Shown here: piece by piece, positions 9,602 through 19,617 of the stretch | Layout of the letters: each line of letters starts with the position of its first letter | How positions within the stretch are numbered: the stretch's first letter is position 1 | Assembly: GCF_900215655.1 (NCBI RefSeq) | Contig: NZ_OBEN01000002.1 | Coordinates: forward strand, 143,189-207,188 | Direction: 5' to 3' | DNA length: 64,000 nt | Origin: Hydrogenobacter hydrogenophilus | Lineage (GTDB): Bacteria; Aquificota; Aquificia; Aquificales; Aquificaceae | The notes under the pieces: model-generated | Told to the model about the DNA's origin: nothing | What the model saw: only the letters and a program-made list of their open reading frames with translations | The model's database searches: none | Program-made: the position numbers and the translations under genes

Positions 9602-9995
9602 GGACTACTTCCAAAGCTACATGCCATGGTGGCAAAAAGATAAAGACCTTTTTACCTTCAGACAATCCAAGAAGATCCACCTGCTGCTTCAAAAGAAGAA
9701 CCTTTAGAGTTGTTTCCCCTTTCTCCACGTGCACCATGCACAGCACTTTTCCCACCTCCAAACCTTTTACGACCCCATCAAAAGTATTTATGTTAGCGAT
9801 GGGCTCTTGTGTAAGCACAGGGCTTGTTTCGTTAAAAAAACAATCTACAAGAGAGCTTTCCTTGATAAAACCCGCCCCCTCTCCCCTCTCTTCTAAAACT
9901 ACGGAGTGTATAGTGCCTATATGAGTGCTTACCTCCACATGAGAAATTCCGTGATCAAACTCAACCTTCTCCACTCTTCCCCTGAGTAGGTTCAT
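9594..9995 (-). CDS. Two-TOBE (Mop-like) oxyanion-binding protein
   Basis: A 133-residue cytoplasmic protein made of two TOBE/Mop-like beta-barrel halves. The first starts LLRGRVEKVEFDHG. The second covers about residues 60-130, including ETSPVLTQEPIANINTFDG and LSEGKKVFIFLPPWHVALEV. Mop proteins bind molybdate or tungstate for storage or homeostasis. Its position between modA and modB, with ATGA and 8-bp overlaps on its two sides, supports a role in the same pathway. The sequence is diverged, so the TOBE assignment is probable rather than certain. No enzymatic domain is present. Confidence 0.7.
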   Translation of the reverse strand: MNLLRGRVEKVEFDHGISHVEVSTHIGTIHSVVLEERGEGAGFIKESSLVDCFFNETSPVLTQEPIANINTFDGVVKGLEVGKVLCMVHVEKGETTLKVLLLKQQVDLLGLSEGKKVFIFLPPWHVALEVVHE

Positions 9996-10750
9996 TTCTC
10001 CTTGGGTACATCAAAACCGTATTTTTTGAGTATCTCCACCGCTTTTGGAGATAGCACAAATTCGTAAAAACGCCTTACCGCTTGGGAGTTTTCACCAACC
10101 TTAGTAATACCATAGCCTTGCACTATGGGTTTGTACTTGTCCTCTGGTATAAGCCAATAGGTGCCTACTTTCTTCATGTTCTCAGACACAGCCAAAGAGA
10201 GGGGTATTATACCCACATCCGCAGAACCAGAGTAAACAAAGCTTGCGGTTTGGGACACGTTTTCTCCAAGCACCAACTTGTCCTTTATCTTGTCAAAAAC
10301 GCCGTAGTTTTCCAAAGCCTCCTTAGCAGCCCTTCCGTAGGGTGCGTGTTCCCAGTTAGCCACAGCTACTTTTCTGACCTTTGGGTCTAACAGAATTTGA
10401 GGAAACTTAGAGGGGTCTAAACCCGAATCCTTTCTTACCCAAACTACCAACCTACCTATAGCGTAAGGCTTGGGTTTGGTTATTACGTATCCTTCTTTGT
10501 ATAGCACCTCCACATACTTCATGTCCGCTGAGAAGAAGATGTGAAAGGGTGCGCCTGCCTTTATCTGAGCGGTGCCCTTACCCGAAGAGCCAAATATTAA
10601 CTCCACCTTGTCCTGTGGATGTTCCTTCTCGTAGAGCTGTGCTATGTCTTTGAGAGCGTACTGAAGGTCTGCCGCAGCAAAGACCCTTATGAGCTCCGCC
10701 CTTGAGAAAGAAAATGCCACCATGAGAGCAAAGAAAAGAGTCCTCAGCAT
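9992..10750 (-). CDS. modA: Molybdate/tungstate-binding periplasmic protein
   Basis: Exported solute receptor that delivers the oxyanion to ModB. It has an N-terminal signal (MLRTLFFALMVAFSFSRA). The ModA pattern follows: RVFAAADLQYALKDIA, FGSSGKGTAQIKAGAPFHIFFSAD, then the C-terminal lobe with VYSGSADVGIIPLSLA. The ATG at 10750 is chosen over a GTG at 10759 because AGGAGG lies 8 nt upstream of the ATG and overlaps the GTG. It is the second gene of a regulator-modA-TOBE-modB-modC operon, 14 bp after the regulator stop. There is no Cys lipobox, so it is probably soluble in the periplasm. Confidence 0.95.
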   Translation of the reverse strand: MLRTLFFALMVAFSFSRAELIRVFAAADLQYALKDIAQLYEKEHPQDKVELIFGSSGKGTAQIKAGAPFHIFFSADMKYVEVLYKEGYVITKPKPYAIGRLVVWVRKDSGLDPSKFPQILLDPKVRKVAVANWEHAPYGRAAKEALENYGVFDKIKDKLVLGENVSQTASFVYSGSADVGIIPLSLAVSENMKKVGTYWLIPEDKYKPIVQGYGITKVGENSQAVRRFYEFVLSPKAVEILKKYGFDVPKEK

Positions 10751-10764
10751 GTCATACACCTCCT

Positions 10765-11766
10765 TTATAATCTTGCTATTTCAAGCTTCTTGCTTGCGTA
10801 GTATCCGGGAAGGTTTTCCAAACATTCCCTATACACTTTGGAAGTCAGAGCATTTATAACCCTTTGAAAGTATTTATCCTCCTCAAGCTCTTCTCTGTAG
10901 CAGATACAGTAGTCTTCCCTTTTGACACTGAAAAACCCAAGCCCATACTCCACCGCAAAAAGCCTTGTAGTGATCCCCGCATCACCAAAGCCGTTCCTTA
11001 GGCTAAAGGCTATGTCCCTGTGGCTACCAGAAACTTCCTTCCATTGTGTGGGTCTTATGTCTTCCTTTATCTCCTCGAACACCTTTCTGGCACCTGTGCC
11101 CTTTTCTCTTAAAAGCCAAAGGAGGAAGGAGTTTTTAAGATGCTGAAGGCTTTTTACCTCTAAGCCCTCCCTCAGAGCCACTCCCTCCTCCCAAGAAAAA
11201 AGCTGAGCAAGGCGAAAGCCCCTTCCAAGATACTCACTAACCACTTTTAAGTTTTCCTCAAAACTACCCAAATGTATACCGGCAATATGCACCCACCCCT
11301 CCTTCAGAAGCCTTAGAGCCCTCTCACTGGAAGCGTGTATAACTATAAACCTGATGCCTTCCTCTAAAAGCTGATAAGACACTAAATTTATAGAGACATC
11401 GCACCCTGCGAACACATAGGTAGGTAAAGGATTTTTGTTAAGGCGGTGTATCTCACCTTTGCTATAAAATCCGTCAGGTGGCATAAAGCCCGCAGGATAA
11501 AGAACTTCTCTATTTGACATCTTTGCGCTTATAAAAGGTCCTCCTTTGAAAGCTTCGAAGGTTATGGGTTCTTCTTCTGGTGAAAAGAGCTCTTCCACGG
11601 TGCAACCTAAAGCCTTTGCAAGCCTCAAAGCGTAATCTACAGAAGGAAGAGCTCTTCCAGACTCTATGGCGCTTATGGTGGTTCTTGGTATCCCCGTAAG
11701 TGTAGAGAGATCTTCTTGAGACAACCCCCTCTTGAGCCTGTAGCTTTTTACCCTGTTATAGCGCAT
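10765..11766 (-). CDS. XRE-family HTH regulator fused to a periplasmic-binding-like domain, mod regulator
   Basis: One-component regulator of 333 residues. Residues ~5-60 are an XRE helix-turn-helix (KRGLSQEDLSTLTGIPRTTISAIESG). Residues ~95-320 resemble the PBP-like ligand-binding domain found in molybdate-type regulators (FAGCDVSINLVSYQLLEEG, VHIAGIHLGSFEENL, GFGDAGITTRLFAVEYGLGF). It heads the mod operon on the same strand, so it probably senses molybdate or tungstate and controls the operon, in place of ModE. A TATAAT box (11780-11775) lies 8 nt before the ATG with no SD, so the transcript is probably leaderless. Ligand identity is inferred from context. Confidence 0.85.
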   Translation of the reverse strand: MRYNRVKSYRLKRGLSQEDLSTLTGIPRTTISAIESGRALPSVDYALRLAKALGCTVEELFSPEEEPITFEAFKGGPFISAKMSNREVLYPAGFMPPDGFYSKGEIHRLNKNPLPTYVFAGCDVSINLVSYQLLEEGIRFIVIHASSERALRLLKEGWVHIAGIHLGSFEENLKVVSEYLGRGFRLAQLFSWEEGVALREGLEVKSLQHLKNSFLLWLLREKGTGARKVFEEIKEDIRPTQWKEVSGSHRDIAFSLRNGFGDAGITTRLFAVEYGLGFFSVKREDYCICYREELEEDKYFQRVINALTSKVYRECLENLPGYYASKKLEIARL

Positions 11767-11844
11767 GACAATATATTATATATATCCGCTAAAAAAAATG
11801 TCAAACCTTGTAAGGAAACTAATTGAACCATTATAATCTTTTGC
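11767..11844. promoter_or_regulatory. Divergent promoter region between the mod regulator and the M16 protease pair
   Basis: The minus-strand -10 TATAAT is at 11780-11775, 8 nt from the regulator ATG. The plus-strand -10 TATAAT is at 11832-11837, 7 nt from the protease ATG. Neither start has an SD. The alternating AT run around 11771-11785 (ATATATTATATATAT) could also be an operator for the regulator, but no clear dyad beyond simple AT repeats is visible. Confidence 0.5.
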
Positions 11845-13134
11845 ATGAAATTTCTTATATTATTGTTTTTGGAGGTGCTTATGACAAGTTTGGTTTTGGC
11901 AGAGGAGCTTTACACATACAGGCTACCTAACGGTGCACAGTTGATTGTAAAAAGAAGAGATGACACTCAAGCGGTTGCTCTTCATGTATGGTTCAAAGTG
12001 GGTTCTATATATGAAAACTATCAAGAAAAAGGTATGGCACACTTTTTAGAGCACATGCTTTTTAACGGCTCAGAAAAGTATCCTTATGGCCAAATAGACA
12101 AGTTGGTAGAAAGTATGGGGGGCAACATAAACGCAGGTACTTCTAAGGAGTACACCTTTTATCACATAGAAATAGCAAAGCCTTACTGGAAGCCGGCTTT
12201 GGAGATCCTGTATCAGCTAACACAAAAACCACTCCTGTCTGAAGATATGATAGAAAAAGAAAAACCTATAGTCATAGAAGAATTAAAAAGAGGAAAGGAC
12301 AACCCATCAACAGTCCTTTGGGAGGAATTTGAAAAGCTCGCTTACAAAGTATCACCTTATAGATTTCCCATTATAGGCTACGAAGAGACCATACAAAAAT
12401 TTACAAGAGAGTCCCTTTTGAGGTTCTACAGGAACTTTTACCAACCTAAGAATATGTACATAGTAGTGGTAGGAGATGTAGACCCGGATCAAGTAAAAGA
12501 GGAGGTTATAAACACCTTTGGCAAAGAGGAAGGTAGGCCTGTTGTAAGACCCCATATACCTACAGAACCTGAGCAGATGGGTGTCAGGTTTAAAGAGATC
12601 ACGGATAGCAGATTAGAAAAGGCTTACTGGATAATAGGTTGGAGAGTCCCCTCGATAGGTTCAAAGGAATACTACGCTTTAGTGGTATTAGACCAAATCT
12701 TGGGTAGTGGAAGGACTTCTGTGCTTTACAGGGAGTTAAAGGAAAAAGGCTTGGTTTATAGTGTTTATACTGGAGACTTGGCAAGACCACAGGACAACAT
12801 GTATGTTATAAGTGCCACTTTTGATCCTGAAAAGTACGCACAGGTCAAAGAGCGCTTAAAAGAAATTCTAACTCAATTGAGTTCCCAGCTAACTGATGAG
12901 GAGCTGAAAAAAGCAAAGGAAAGGTTGATAAATTCAGAGATATTTTCCTTAGAGAAGGTTTCAAGTGATGCTTACTATATAGGCTACTCAATAACCGTTG
13001 TGGGACTCTTAGACTACTACAAGTATTTTGAAAACAACATAAAGTCTGTTAGAAAACAAGATGTCCTGAAAGTTTTAGAAAACTGCCTAAACAAAGAGAA
13101 CTACGACGAAGTACTTATGCTACCTAAAAGATGA
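11845..13134 (+). CDS. M16 zinc metallopeptidase, catalytic subunit
   Basis: Pitrilysin/PMP-beta-like protease of 429 residues with an N-terminal signal-like helix (about residues 1-19), so it probably acts outside the cytoplasm. The inverted zinc motif is intact: HFLEH at residues 66-70, with the distal glutamate in PIVIEELKRG. It is followed by the M16 C-terminal domain (DQILGSGRTSVLYRELKEKGLVY). The stop overlaps the next gene as ATGA. Paired catalytic and non-catalytic M16 genes are common in bacteria and form heterodimers that degrade peptides. The mRNA is probably leaderless. Confidence 0.92.
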   Translation: MKFLILLFLEVLMTSLVLAEELYTYRLPNGAQLIVKRRDDTQAVALHVWFKVGSIYENYQEKGMAHFLEHMLFNGSEKYPYGQIDKLVESMGGNINAGTSKEYTFYHIEIAKPYWKPALEILYQLTQKPLLSEDMIEKEKPIVIEELKRGKDNPSTVLWEEFEKLAYKVSPYRFPIIGYEETIQKFTRESLLRFYRNFYQPKNMYIVVVGDVDPDQVKEEVINTFGKEEGRPVVRPHIPTEPEQMGVRFKEITDSRLEKAYWIIGWRVPSIGSKEYYALVVLDQILGSGRTSVLYRELKEKGLVYSVYTGDLARPQDNMYVISATFDPEKYAQVKERLKEILTQLSSQLTDEELKKAKERLINSEIFSLEKVSSDAYYIGYSITVVGLLDYYKYFENNIKSVRKQDVLKVLENCLNKENYDEVLMLPKR

Positions 13135-14384
13135 GTGCTTTACTTTTTATACTGATATTTCTTACTTTATCTTTTGGAGGTGAAAAAGTGCACAGCGTAG
13201 TGCTTGATAATGGTGTAAGGCTAATAATAAAACAGACTCACGGAAAGGGCATAGTTGCGGGTGTTATATTCATAAAGTCTGGTGTGCATGGAGAGAGCAA
13301 AAAAGGTATTACAAATCTTATCACAACACTTCTTACAAAAGGTACAAAAAAATACAGTTCTTATGACATAGCCAGTGCCTTTGAAGATTATGGTGGCAGT
13401 ATATCCGCAAATACTACAGATGATTATGTAGAGATAGCTTTTGCGACAAAAGTGGAAGGTCTGCAAAGAGGGCTTGAAGTGATAAGAAGTATGCTTTACG
13501 AACCTGCATTCAACGAAGAAGACATCAGCAGAGAAAAGACAAACATAATAAGTGCTATAAGGTCCAAAAGAGAAAGGGGATATGAGCTTGCCATGGAACA
13601 TCTTAGGACACTAACCTTTAAAGGAACTGATTACGAAGTTTCTCCCTTGGGAAAAGAGGAAGACATAAAGAGCATAACCAAAGATGACCTGATAAACAGA
13701 TGGAAGGATCTGCTCAAAGGTGGAAGCGTAGTGGTCAGCATAGTTGGAGATATACAACCTGAGAAGGTAGAGACTATGATAAAGCCCTTGTTTTTAGAAA
13801 TGCCTATAGGTGCCTTTGACATTGGTAAAAAGGATGTTTATATACAGACAAGTCAATTACAGAAGGTAAAAAGGCCAGGTGCACAGACAACCCTGCTATG
13901 CGCTTTTAATGCCCCAAAGATAGAGGATAAGGACTACTACAGTTTTAAAGTGCTTGTGAGTGCTTTGGGAAATGGCATGACTTCAAAGCTCTTCAAAGAG
14001 TTAAGAGAAAAGAAGGGATACGCTTATGCCACCTACGCTTACTATCCTACGAGGCTCCTTTCTCCTAGAATGTTTGCTTATGTGGGAACCTCACCTGAAA
14101 AAAGTCAATCCGCTTTAGAAGACCTCATAAAAGTAGTTCAATCTTCAGAGCTTACTCAAGAAGATGTAAAGCTTGCTAAAAGCAAGCTTGTGGGTGATTT
14201 CCTCCTTGATCATCAAACAAGACTCAAACAGGCATGGTATTTAGGATTTTACGAGATCATGGGTTTGGGTTGGAAGATGGATGAACTCTATCCAGAGAAA
14301 GTAGAAAGCGTAAGCTATCAGGAGGTTCTTGAGGTTCAGAAGAAATATTTAGACAAACATCAGTGTGTTGTGGTGGAGCCCTAA
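13131..14384 (+). CDS. M16 peptidase-like protein, non-catalytic partner
   Basis: Paralogue of the gene just upstream and similar in length (417 residues), with a hydrophobic N-terminus. The zinc motif is lost: where HxxEH should stand the sequence reads GVHGESKKGITNLITTLL. The C-terminal domain keeps VLVSALGNGMTSKLFKELREKKGYAYATY, the substrate-binding R/Y segment of the alpha-type subunit. It is probably the structural half of an alpha-beta protease dimer. It meets the Crp/Fnr gene tail to tail with overlapping stop codons (14381-14384). Confidence 0.9.
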   Translation: MSALLFILIFLTLSFGGEKVHSVVLDNGVRLIIKQTHGKGIVAGVIFIKSGVHGESKKGITNLITTLLTKGTKKYSSYDIASAFEDYGGSISANTTDDYVEIAFATKVEGLQRGLEVIRSMLYEPAFNEEDISREKTNIISAIRSKRERGYELAMEHLRTLTFKGTDYEVSPLGKEEDIKSITKDDLINRWKDLLKGGSVVVSIVGDIQPEKVETMIKPLFLEMPIGAFDIGKKDVYIQTSQLQKVKRPGAQTTLLCAFNAPKIEDKDYYSFKVLVSALGNGMTSKLFKELREKKGYAYATYAYYPTRLLSPRMFAYVGTSPEKSQSALEDLIKVVQSSELTQEDVKLAKSKLVGDFLLDHQTRLKQAWYLGFYEIMGLGWKMDELYPEKVESVSYQEVLEVQKKYLDKHQCVVVEP

Positions 14385-15055
14385 AAACTAAGCTCCTTCT
14401 TTAATCTTTCCACATCCTTTATTATTATCTCACCCCTTCCCAGCTGAATTATTTCATCTTTTTCTAAATCCTTCAAGAGTCTTGATACAACCTCTCTGAC
14501 GGTTCCTATGTCTTTAGCTATATCTTCGTGCGTTAGTCTAAGAATCTTACTCTTTAGAGACTTTTCGTAAAGGTACTTTATGAGTCTTTTGTCCACCCTT
14601 TTTGACAAGAGCTCGTTGAGCATAACAAACAGCTCGTAAAAGTTTTTGGCTATCATCTCAAGGACAAAGTTTCTCCAGTAAGAGTACTTTTCAAAAAGAT
14701 CTCTCACCGCGCGCACATCTAAAAGAAGCCCTGTTGTATCTACTTCAGCAACTGCGTAAGCCGGGTAAGGGATGTTTTTTAGTATGGAGATGTTGGTAAA
14801 CATGCAAGTCTCACCTGCAGTTATGCGATACAGGAAGATCTCCCTTCCGCTTTCTAAAAGTAAGTAAACTTTTAAAGAACCTTCCAAAACTATGGGGGAT
14901 GCTTGGCATAAACTTCCCGGAGATCCCACTATGGTGTTTGCCGGTACATGCACCTTCTGAGATCTTGTAGAAAGTTCTTTTTTAAAGTCTTCTGGTGCAA
15001 AAGGAAACAGTTTGTGCGCGTAATAGTATATCTCTTTTTCTCTCTCTTCAACCAT
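14381..15055 (-). CDS. Crp/Fnr-family transcription regulator
   Basis: 224 residues. An N-terminal cyclic-nucleotide-binding-type beta-barrel spans about residues 30-140. A dimer helix follows, then a winged HTH near the C-terminus (LTHEDIAKDIGTVREVVSRLLKDLEKDEII). Two cysteines (C49 region SLCQAS and TCMF) are present, but the N-terminal four-Cys [4Fe-4S] ligand set of FNR is absent, so it is not a classical oxygen sensor. A TATAAT box (15067-15062) ends 6 nt before the ATG and overlaps the pyrE stop, so it can be transcribed separately as a leaderless mRNA. Ligand and targets are unknown. Confidence 0.9.
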   Translation of the reverse strand: MVEEREKEIYYYAHKLFPFAPEDFKKELSTRSQKVHVPANTIVGSPGSLCQASPIVLEGSLKVYLLLESGREIFLYRITAGETCMFTNISILKNIPYPAYAVAEVDTTGLLLDVRAVRDLFEKYSYWRNFVLEMIAKNFYELFVMLNELLSKRVDKRLIKYLYEKSLKSKILRLTHEDIAKDIGTVREVVSRLLKDLEKDEIIQLGRGEIIIKDVERLKKELSF

Positions 15056-15062
15056 GTGAAAA

Positions 15063-15614
15063 TTATACCTCCTTCAAAAGCTGAGAAAGTTTAAAAAGAG
15101 AATAGAGCTTTAGTCCTTCCTTTTCTATGTTTTCCCTTCCGCCCTCTTCTCTATCAACTATGCAAAAAACGCCTAGTACTTCAAAACCCTCTTCTCTGCA
15201 TGCTCTTACAGCCTTCAAGGAGGAACTTGCGGTAGTGACCACATCTTCAAGGACCACAACTTTTTCACCGGGCTTCAGCAGACCTTCAACCTGTTTCCCG
15301 GTGCCGTGCATCTTTTTTTCTTTCCGAACCACAAAGGGTTTTATTGGGTTTGCATCCAGATAAGATACGAAAGCTACCGCATAAGCTATGGGGTCAGCTC
15401 CAAGAGTTAACCCCCCTGCTCCGTGTGGTTTTAGAGGCTTTATAGCAGAGTACATTACGCTACCTACAAGGTGTGCTCCTTCTGGATCAAGGGTTATCTG
15501 CTTGAGGTCTATGTAATACCTGCTGTATCTTCCCGAGGATAACTTAAATATGGGTTCTTGCGCTACTCTTAGGGATCTTTCTAAGATCATCTTCTTAAGT
15601 TTTTCTTCAAGCAT
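15063..15614 (-). CDS. pyrE: Orotate phosphoribosyltransferase
   Basis: Makes orotidine 5'-phosphate from orotate and PRPP in pyrimidine synthesis. The 183 residues are normal. The PRPP-binding loop is [34 protein letters not shown] is the flexible catalytic loop with its lysines. The start overlaps leuD by 8 bp, so the two are coupled although they belong to different pathways, as is common in Aquificales. The stop codon is shared with the -10 box of the following regulator gene. Confidence 0.96.
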   Translation of the reverse strand: MLEEKLKKMILERSLRVAQEPIFKLSSGRYSRYYIDLKQITLDPEGAHLVGSVMYSAIKPLKPHGAGGLTLGADPIAYAVAFVSYLDANPIKPFVVRKEKKMHGTGKQVEGLLKPGEKVVVLEDVVTTASSSLKAVRACREEGFEVLGVFCIVDREEGGRENIEKEGLKLYSLFKLSQLLKEV

Positions 15615-16110
15615 TGCCTCTTAGTTTCTGTTTTGCATACTCCATAAGCCCACCTGCTTTTAGTATAGCCTGAAGTTCGTTGGGGAACTTGGTAGCTGTA
15701 TACTCTTTACCAGTCGTTAGGTTTCTAACTATGCCTTTATCAAGGTCAACCTCTACCTCATCTCCGTGGTTTATCTCGTCAACTGCCTCAGGAGCTTCCA
15801 CAATGGGAAGGCCTATGTTTATGGCGTTCCTGAAAAATATCCTTGCAAAGGACTTGGCTATAACTACAGGCACACCAGCATACTTTATCGCTATGGGTGC
15901 GTGCTCTCTGGAAGAGCCAGAACCAAAGTTCTTTCCTGCAACTATTATGTCTCCTGGATTGTGCTTTTGTGCAAAGTCAGGATGTTCGGAATCTTCCATG
16001 ACATGTTTGGCAAGTTCCTTGGGGTCAGAAGTATTTAAGTATCTGGCAGGTATTATCTGATCTGTATCCACATTATCGCCAAACTTCCAAACCTTTCCTC
16101 TTATAACCAT
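15607..16110 (-). CDS. leuD: 3-isopropylmalate dehydratase small subunit
   Basis: Swivel domain partner of LeuC in leucine synthesis. The 167 residues starting [25 protein letters not shown] match the family, including the substrate loop [14 protein letters not shown]. The frame is open upstream to 16173, but that would run through the dnaE start. The ATG at 16110 is chosen because a TATAAT box (16122-16117) lies 6 nt upstream, giving a leaderless transcript, and because it gives the standard N-terminus. leuC is not in the window. Confidence 0.95.
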   Translation of the reverse strand: MVIRGKVWKFGDNVDTDQIIPARYLNTSDPKELAKHVMEDSEHPDFAQKHNPGDIIVAGKNFGSGSSREHAPIAIKYAGVPVVIAKSFARIFFRNAINIGLPIVEAPEAVDEINHGDEVEVDLDKGIVRNLTTGKEYTATKFPNELQAILKAGGLMEYAKQKLRGNA

Positions 16111-16143
16111 GTGAAAATTATAACTTATAATAGGTTTATAACC
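16111..16143. promoter_or_regulatory. 33-bp divergent leuD/dnaE promoter
   Basis: Two -10 boxes lie side by side: minus strand TATAAT 16122-16117 (6 nt from the leuD ATG) and plus strand TATAAT 16126-16131 (12 nt from the dnaE ATG). The promoters must compete. The stretch TATAATTTTCACATGGTT spanning the leuD start is repeated exactly before the Crp/Fnr gene at 15067-15050. Confidence 0.55.
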
Positions 16144-19100
16144 ATGAGAGAGTTTGTGCATCTGCACCTTCATACTCAGTATTCGCTTCTTGACGGAGCA
16201 ATAAAGATAAAAGACCTTGCACTAAAAGCCAAAGAGTTAGGCTACAAAGCGGTTGCCATAACGGATCACGGGAATCTTTTTGGCATTCTTGACTTTTACA
16301 GAAGCATGAAAAAGGAAGGTATAAAACCTCTCATAGGTATGGAGGCATACTTTACCACAGGCTCACGCCACGAGAAAAGAGGAAAGGGTTCTGAAGATAA
16401 CATAACAGATAGGTATAACCATCACCTCATCCTAATAGCAATGAACGATGTAGGGCTTAAAAATCTGATGGCGCTTTCAAGCATATCTTACAAAGAAGGT
16501 TTTTACTACAAGCCGAGGATAGATTACGAAGTTCTAAGTGAATACTGTGAAGGTCTTATCGCCATAACTGCGTGTCTAAAGGGCGTGCCTACTTACTACG
16601 CATCCATAGGTGATGAGGAGAAGGCAGGCTATTGGGTAAAAAAATTCAAAGATCTATTTGGAGAAAACCTCTATCTTGAACTGCAATCTAACTCCCTTGA
16701 GGAGCAAGAAAGAGCTAACAGAGTCCTTATAGACATAGCGAAGCGTTTGGGAGTTAAGCTGATCGCTACTAACGATTCCCATTATCTAAATCCTGACGAC
16801 AGACTTGCTCATCAGGTTCTTATGGCTATACAGATGAAAAAAACCCTGATGGAAATACAACAAGGTGTAGGTTTTAAGTGTGCGAACGAAGGGCTACACT
16901 TTGCAAGTCCAGAGGAGGTGTGGAAGAAGTTTGAAGGCAAGTTTGAAGGTTGGGAAAAGGCTCTTCTTAACACTCTTGAAGTAGCAGAAAAAACATCAGA
17001 TACCTTTGAACTTTTAGAAAGCGGAGGGTACTTACTGCCAAAATACGATACGGGTGATAAGACTACCGGAGATTTTCTAAGAGAACTTGCCATAAAGGGG
17101 TTAAAACAGAGAATACAGCAGGGGCTTGCAAAAGATACGAAAGAATACTGGGATAGGCTGGAGTACGAATTGGAAGTGGTCTCAAAGATGGGTTTTGAGG
17201 GCTACTTTCTCATAGTGCAGGACTTTATAAACTGGGCTAAGTCTCAGGGGATACCCGTAGGTCCCGGAAGAGGTTCTGCATCTGGTTCTTTGCTTGCTTT
17301 TTCTCTTGGTATAACGGATGTGGACCCTATAAGGCATGGTCTTCTCTTTGAAAGGTTCTTAAACCCAGACAGGATATCTATGCCAGACATTGATGTGGAT
17401 TTTTGTATGGAAAACAGGGACAAGGTTATACAGTATGTGAAGGAAAAATACGGCGAAGAGAATGTGGCACAGATCATAACTTACAATGTGATGAAGGCAA
17501 AACAAACCCTGAGAGATGTGGCAAGGGCTTTGGGAGTGCCTTACTCCACCGCAGACACCCTTGCAAAACTTATACCACAGGGTGATGTTCAAGGTACTTG
17601 GCTTTCCTTAGAGGAGATGTACATAACACCTATAAAGGAGCTTTTGGAAAAATACGGACAGCACAGAAGGGACATAGAGGACAGCGTGAGCAAGTTCAGA
17701 AAGATGTGTCAAGAAAACCCAGAAATAAAAACCCTTGTGGAAATAGCTCTAAAGCTTGAAGGGCTCACACGGCATACTTCTTTGCACGCTGCAGGAGTAG
17801 TCATATCTCCTATACCCTTGCGCGAACGCATACCTCTTTATTACGACAAAGACAAAACCCTTGCGACCCAGTTTGACATGACCAAGTTGGAAGAAGTGGG
17901 ACTCATAAAAATGGACTTTTTGGGACTCAAAACCCTCACCGAGTTAAAAAAGATGAAGCAGTTAGTAGAAGAAAGGCATGGAATAAGCATAGACTACCTT
18001 AGATTGCCTTTGGACGATCCTGCAGTATATGAGCTTCTAAGGGCAGGAAACACTACGGGTGTCTTTCAGCTTGAAAGTGTAGGTATGAAAAATCTTCTCA
18101 AAAGGTTGGAGCCGGATAACTTTGATGACATAGTGGCAGTATTAGCACTATACAGACCAGGACCACTAAAAAGTGGTCTTGTAGATAGCTACATAAACAG
18201 GAAGCACGGAAAAGAACCTGTAGAGTACATATTCCCAGAGCTTGAGCCAGTTCTAAAAGACACTTACGGCATCATAGTGTATCAGGAGCAGGTAATGAAA
18301 ATATCTCAGATACTTTGCGGTTTCACTCCGGGTGAAGCGGACACTCTACGAAAAGCTATAGGTAAGAAGAAAAAAGATGTCATGCAAGAGATGAGGGAGA
18401 AGTTCATAAGAGGGGCAGTAGAGAGAGGCTATGACGAGCAAAAAGTAAGAAAGCTGTGGGAAGACATAGAGGAGTTTGCCAGCTACTCTTTCAATAAATC
18501 TCATTCAGTAGCTTACGGATACATATCTTATTGGACCGCTTACATGAAGGCACACTACCCAGAAGAGTTTTTTGTAGTAAAGCTCTCCACAGAGAAAAGC
18601 GATAAAAAGTTTATAAACCTCATAAGAGATGCAAAAAACATGGGCTTTACCATACTACCACCTGACATAAACGAGAGCCAAGTGGACTTTACCATAGTGG
18701 GAAGGGGGAAAATAAGGTTTGGTCTTGCAAGAATAAAGGGTGTAGGAGAAGATACAGCCAAATCCATAGTGGAATGTAGAAAGAAAAAATGGAACAGTTT
18801 AAGCGATTTTCTAAGAAGCGTAGACCAGCGGAAGGTTAATAAAAAGGTGATAGAAGCTCTCATAAAGGCAGGCGCTTTTGATTTTACAGGAGAAAGCAGG
18901 GAGAAACTACTCTCTAACATAGACAAAACCTTAAAGAACGGTGTTATTCCCTTAGGAGACCTCTTTGGTGCAAAGGACACAAACAAGGATAACACCATAG
19001 ATCCCTTAAAGTACGAAAAGGAAGTGTTAGGCATTTACGTATCTAAACATCCCATAGACCCCATAGAAAAACTGCTTCTTGGGAAGGTAAAATGGCTTGA

Positions 19101-19617
19101 GGAACTTGAAGAGTTAGAAGAAGGCACTTACTACTTTGCGGGTGTAGTATCAGAGCTAAAGGAGAAAAAGACCAAAAACGGCACTTACATGGCAAGCTTT
19201 TACCTTATGGACAAAACGGGTATAGCTGAGGCAGTAGCTTTTCCAGATATATACGAAAGCAATAAAGAGATCCTAAAGGAAGATGCCCTCGTAGTTCTAA
19301 AGTGCGATGTGGAGCACGAAGAAGAGTACGAAGAGACTAAGCTTATAGTCAGAGAAGTTTACAAACCAGAGGAGTTCATAAAAGGAGAGAGCATGTATCT
19401 AACTTTGGTTTTCACCAGAGAGCTTTCAGATGAGGAGCTCACAAAACTAAAAAACTGCCTTACAAAGCACAGCAATCAAGAAGGAAAAGAGCTTATCTTA
19501 GACCTTCGGATAAACGGCTACAGAACACTACTACAGGCGGACCCAAGCATAAAGGTCCTGCCCTCCGCGGAACTATTAGAAGAACTAAAGAAGTTAGACA
19601 TCAAACTGATAGTTTAA
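16144..19617 (+). CDS. dnaE: DNA polymerase III alpha subunit
   Basis: Replicative polymerase of about 1157 residues. The N-terminal PHP domain starts [18 protein letters not shown] and keeps ITDHGNLFG. The polymerase domain has [14 protein letters not shown] and the catalytic aspartates in [13 protein letters not shown]. The helix-hairpin-helix segment is near [21 protein letters not shown]. An OB domain follows ([17 protein letters not shown]), then a C-terminal tau-binding region. The ATG at 16144 is chosen over an upstream one at 16111 because homology begins there. The 3' end overlaps the DUF309 gene by 24 bp. Its partner beta clamp is encoded at 39440. Confidence 0.97.
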   Translation: MREFVHLHLHTQYSLLDGAIKIKDLALKAKELGYKAVAITDHGNLFGILDFYRSMKKEGIKPLIGMEAYFTTGSRHEKRGKGSEDNITDRYNHHLILIAMNDVGLKNLMALSSISYKEGFYYKPRIDYEVLSEYCEGLIAITACLKGVPTYYASIGDEEKAGYWVKKFKDLFGENLYLELQSNSLEEQERANRVLIDIAKRLGVKLIATNDSHYLNPDDRLAHQVLMAIQMKKTLMEIQQGVGFKCANEGLHFASPEEVWKKFEGKFEGWEKALLNTLEVAEKTSDTFELLESGGYLLPKYDTGDKTTGDFLRELAIKGLKQRIQQGLAKDTKEYWDRLEYELEVVSKMGFEGYFLIVQDFINWAKSQGIPVGPGRGSASGSLLAFSLGITDVDPIRHGLLFERFLNPDRISMPDIDVDFCMENRDKVIQYVKEKYGEENVAQIITYNVMKAKQTLRDVARALGVPYSTADTLAKLIPQGDVQGTWLSLEEMYITPIKELLEKYGQHRRDIEDSVSKFRKMCQENPEIKTLVEIALKLEGLTRHTSLHAAGVVISPIPLRERIPLYYDKDKTLATQFDMTKLEEVGLIKMDFLGLKTLTELKKMKQLVEERHGISIDYLRLPLDDPAVYELLRAGNTTGVFQLESVGMKNLLKRLEPDNFDDIVAVLALYRPGPLKSGLVDSYINRKHGKEPVEYIFPELEPVLKDTYGIIVYQEQVMKISQILCGFTPGEADTLRKAIGKKKKDVMQEMREKFIRGAVERGYDEQKVRKLWEDIEEFASYSFNKSHSVAYGYISYWTAYMKAHYPEEFFVVKLSTEKSDKKFINLIRDAKNMGFTILPPDINESQVDFTIVGRGKIRFGLARIKGVGEDTAKSIVECRKKKWNSLSDFLRSVDQRKVNKKVIEALIKAGAFDFTGESREKLLSNIDKTLKNGVIPLGDLFGAKDTNKDNTIDPLKYEKEVLGIYVSKHPIDPIEKLLLGKVKWLEELEELEEGTYYFAGVVSELKEKKTKNGTYMASFYLMDKTGIAEAVAFPDIYESNKEILKEDALVVLKCDVEHEEEYEETKLIVREVYKPEEFIKGESMYLTLVFTRELSDEELTKLKNCLTKHSNQEGKELILDLRINGYRTLLQADPSIKVLPSAELLEELKKLDIKLIV

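Noticed and set aside
14381..15055. Oxygen-sensing FNR
   Set aside because: The N-terminal cysteine set needed for the [4Fe-4S] sensor is absent; only a general Crp/Fnr call is justified.
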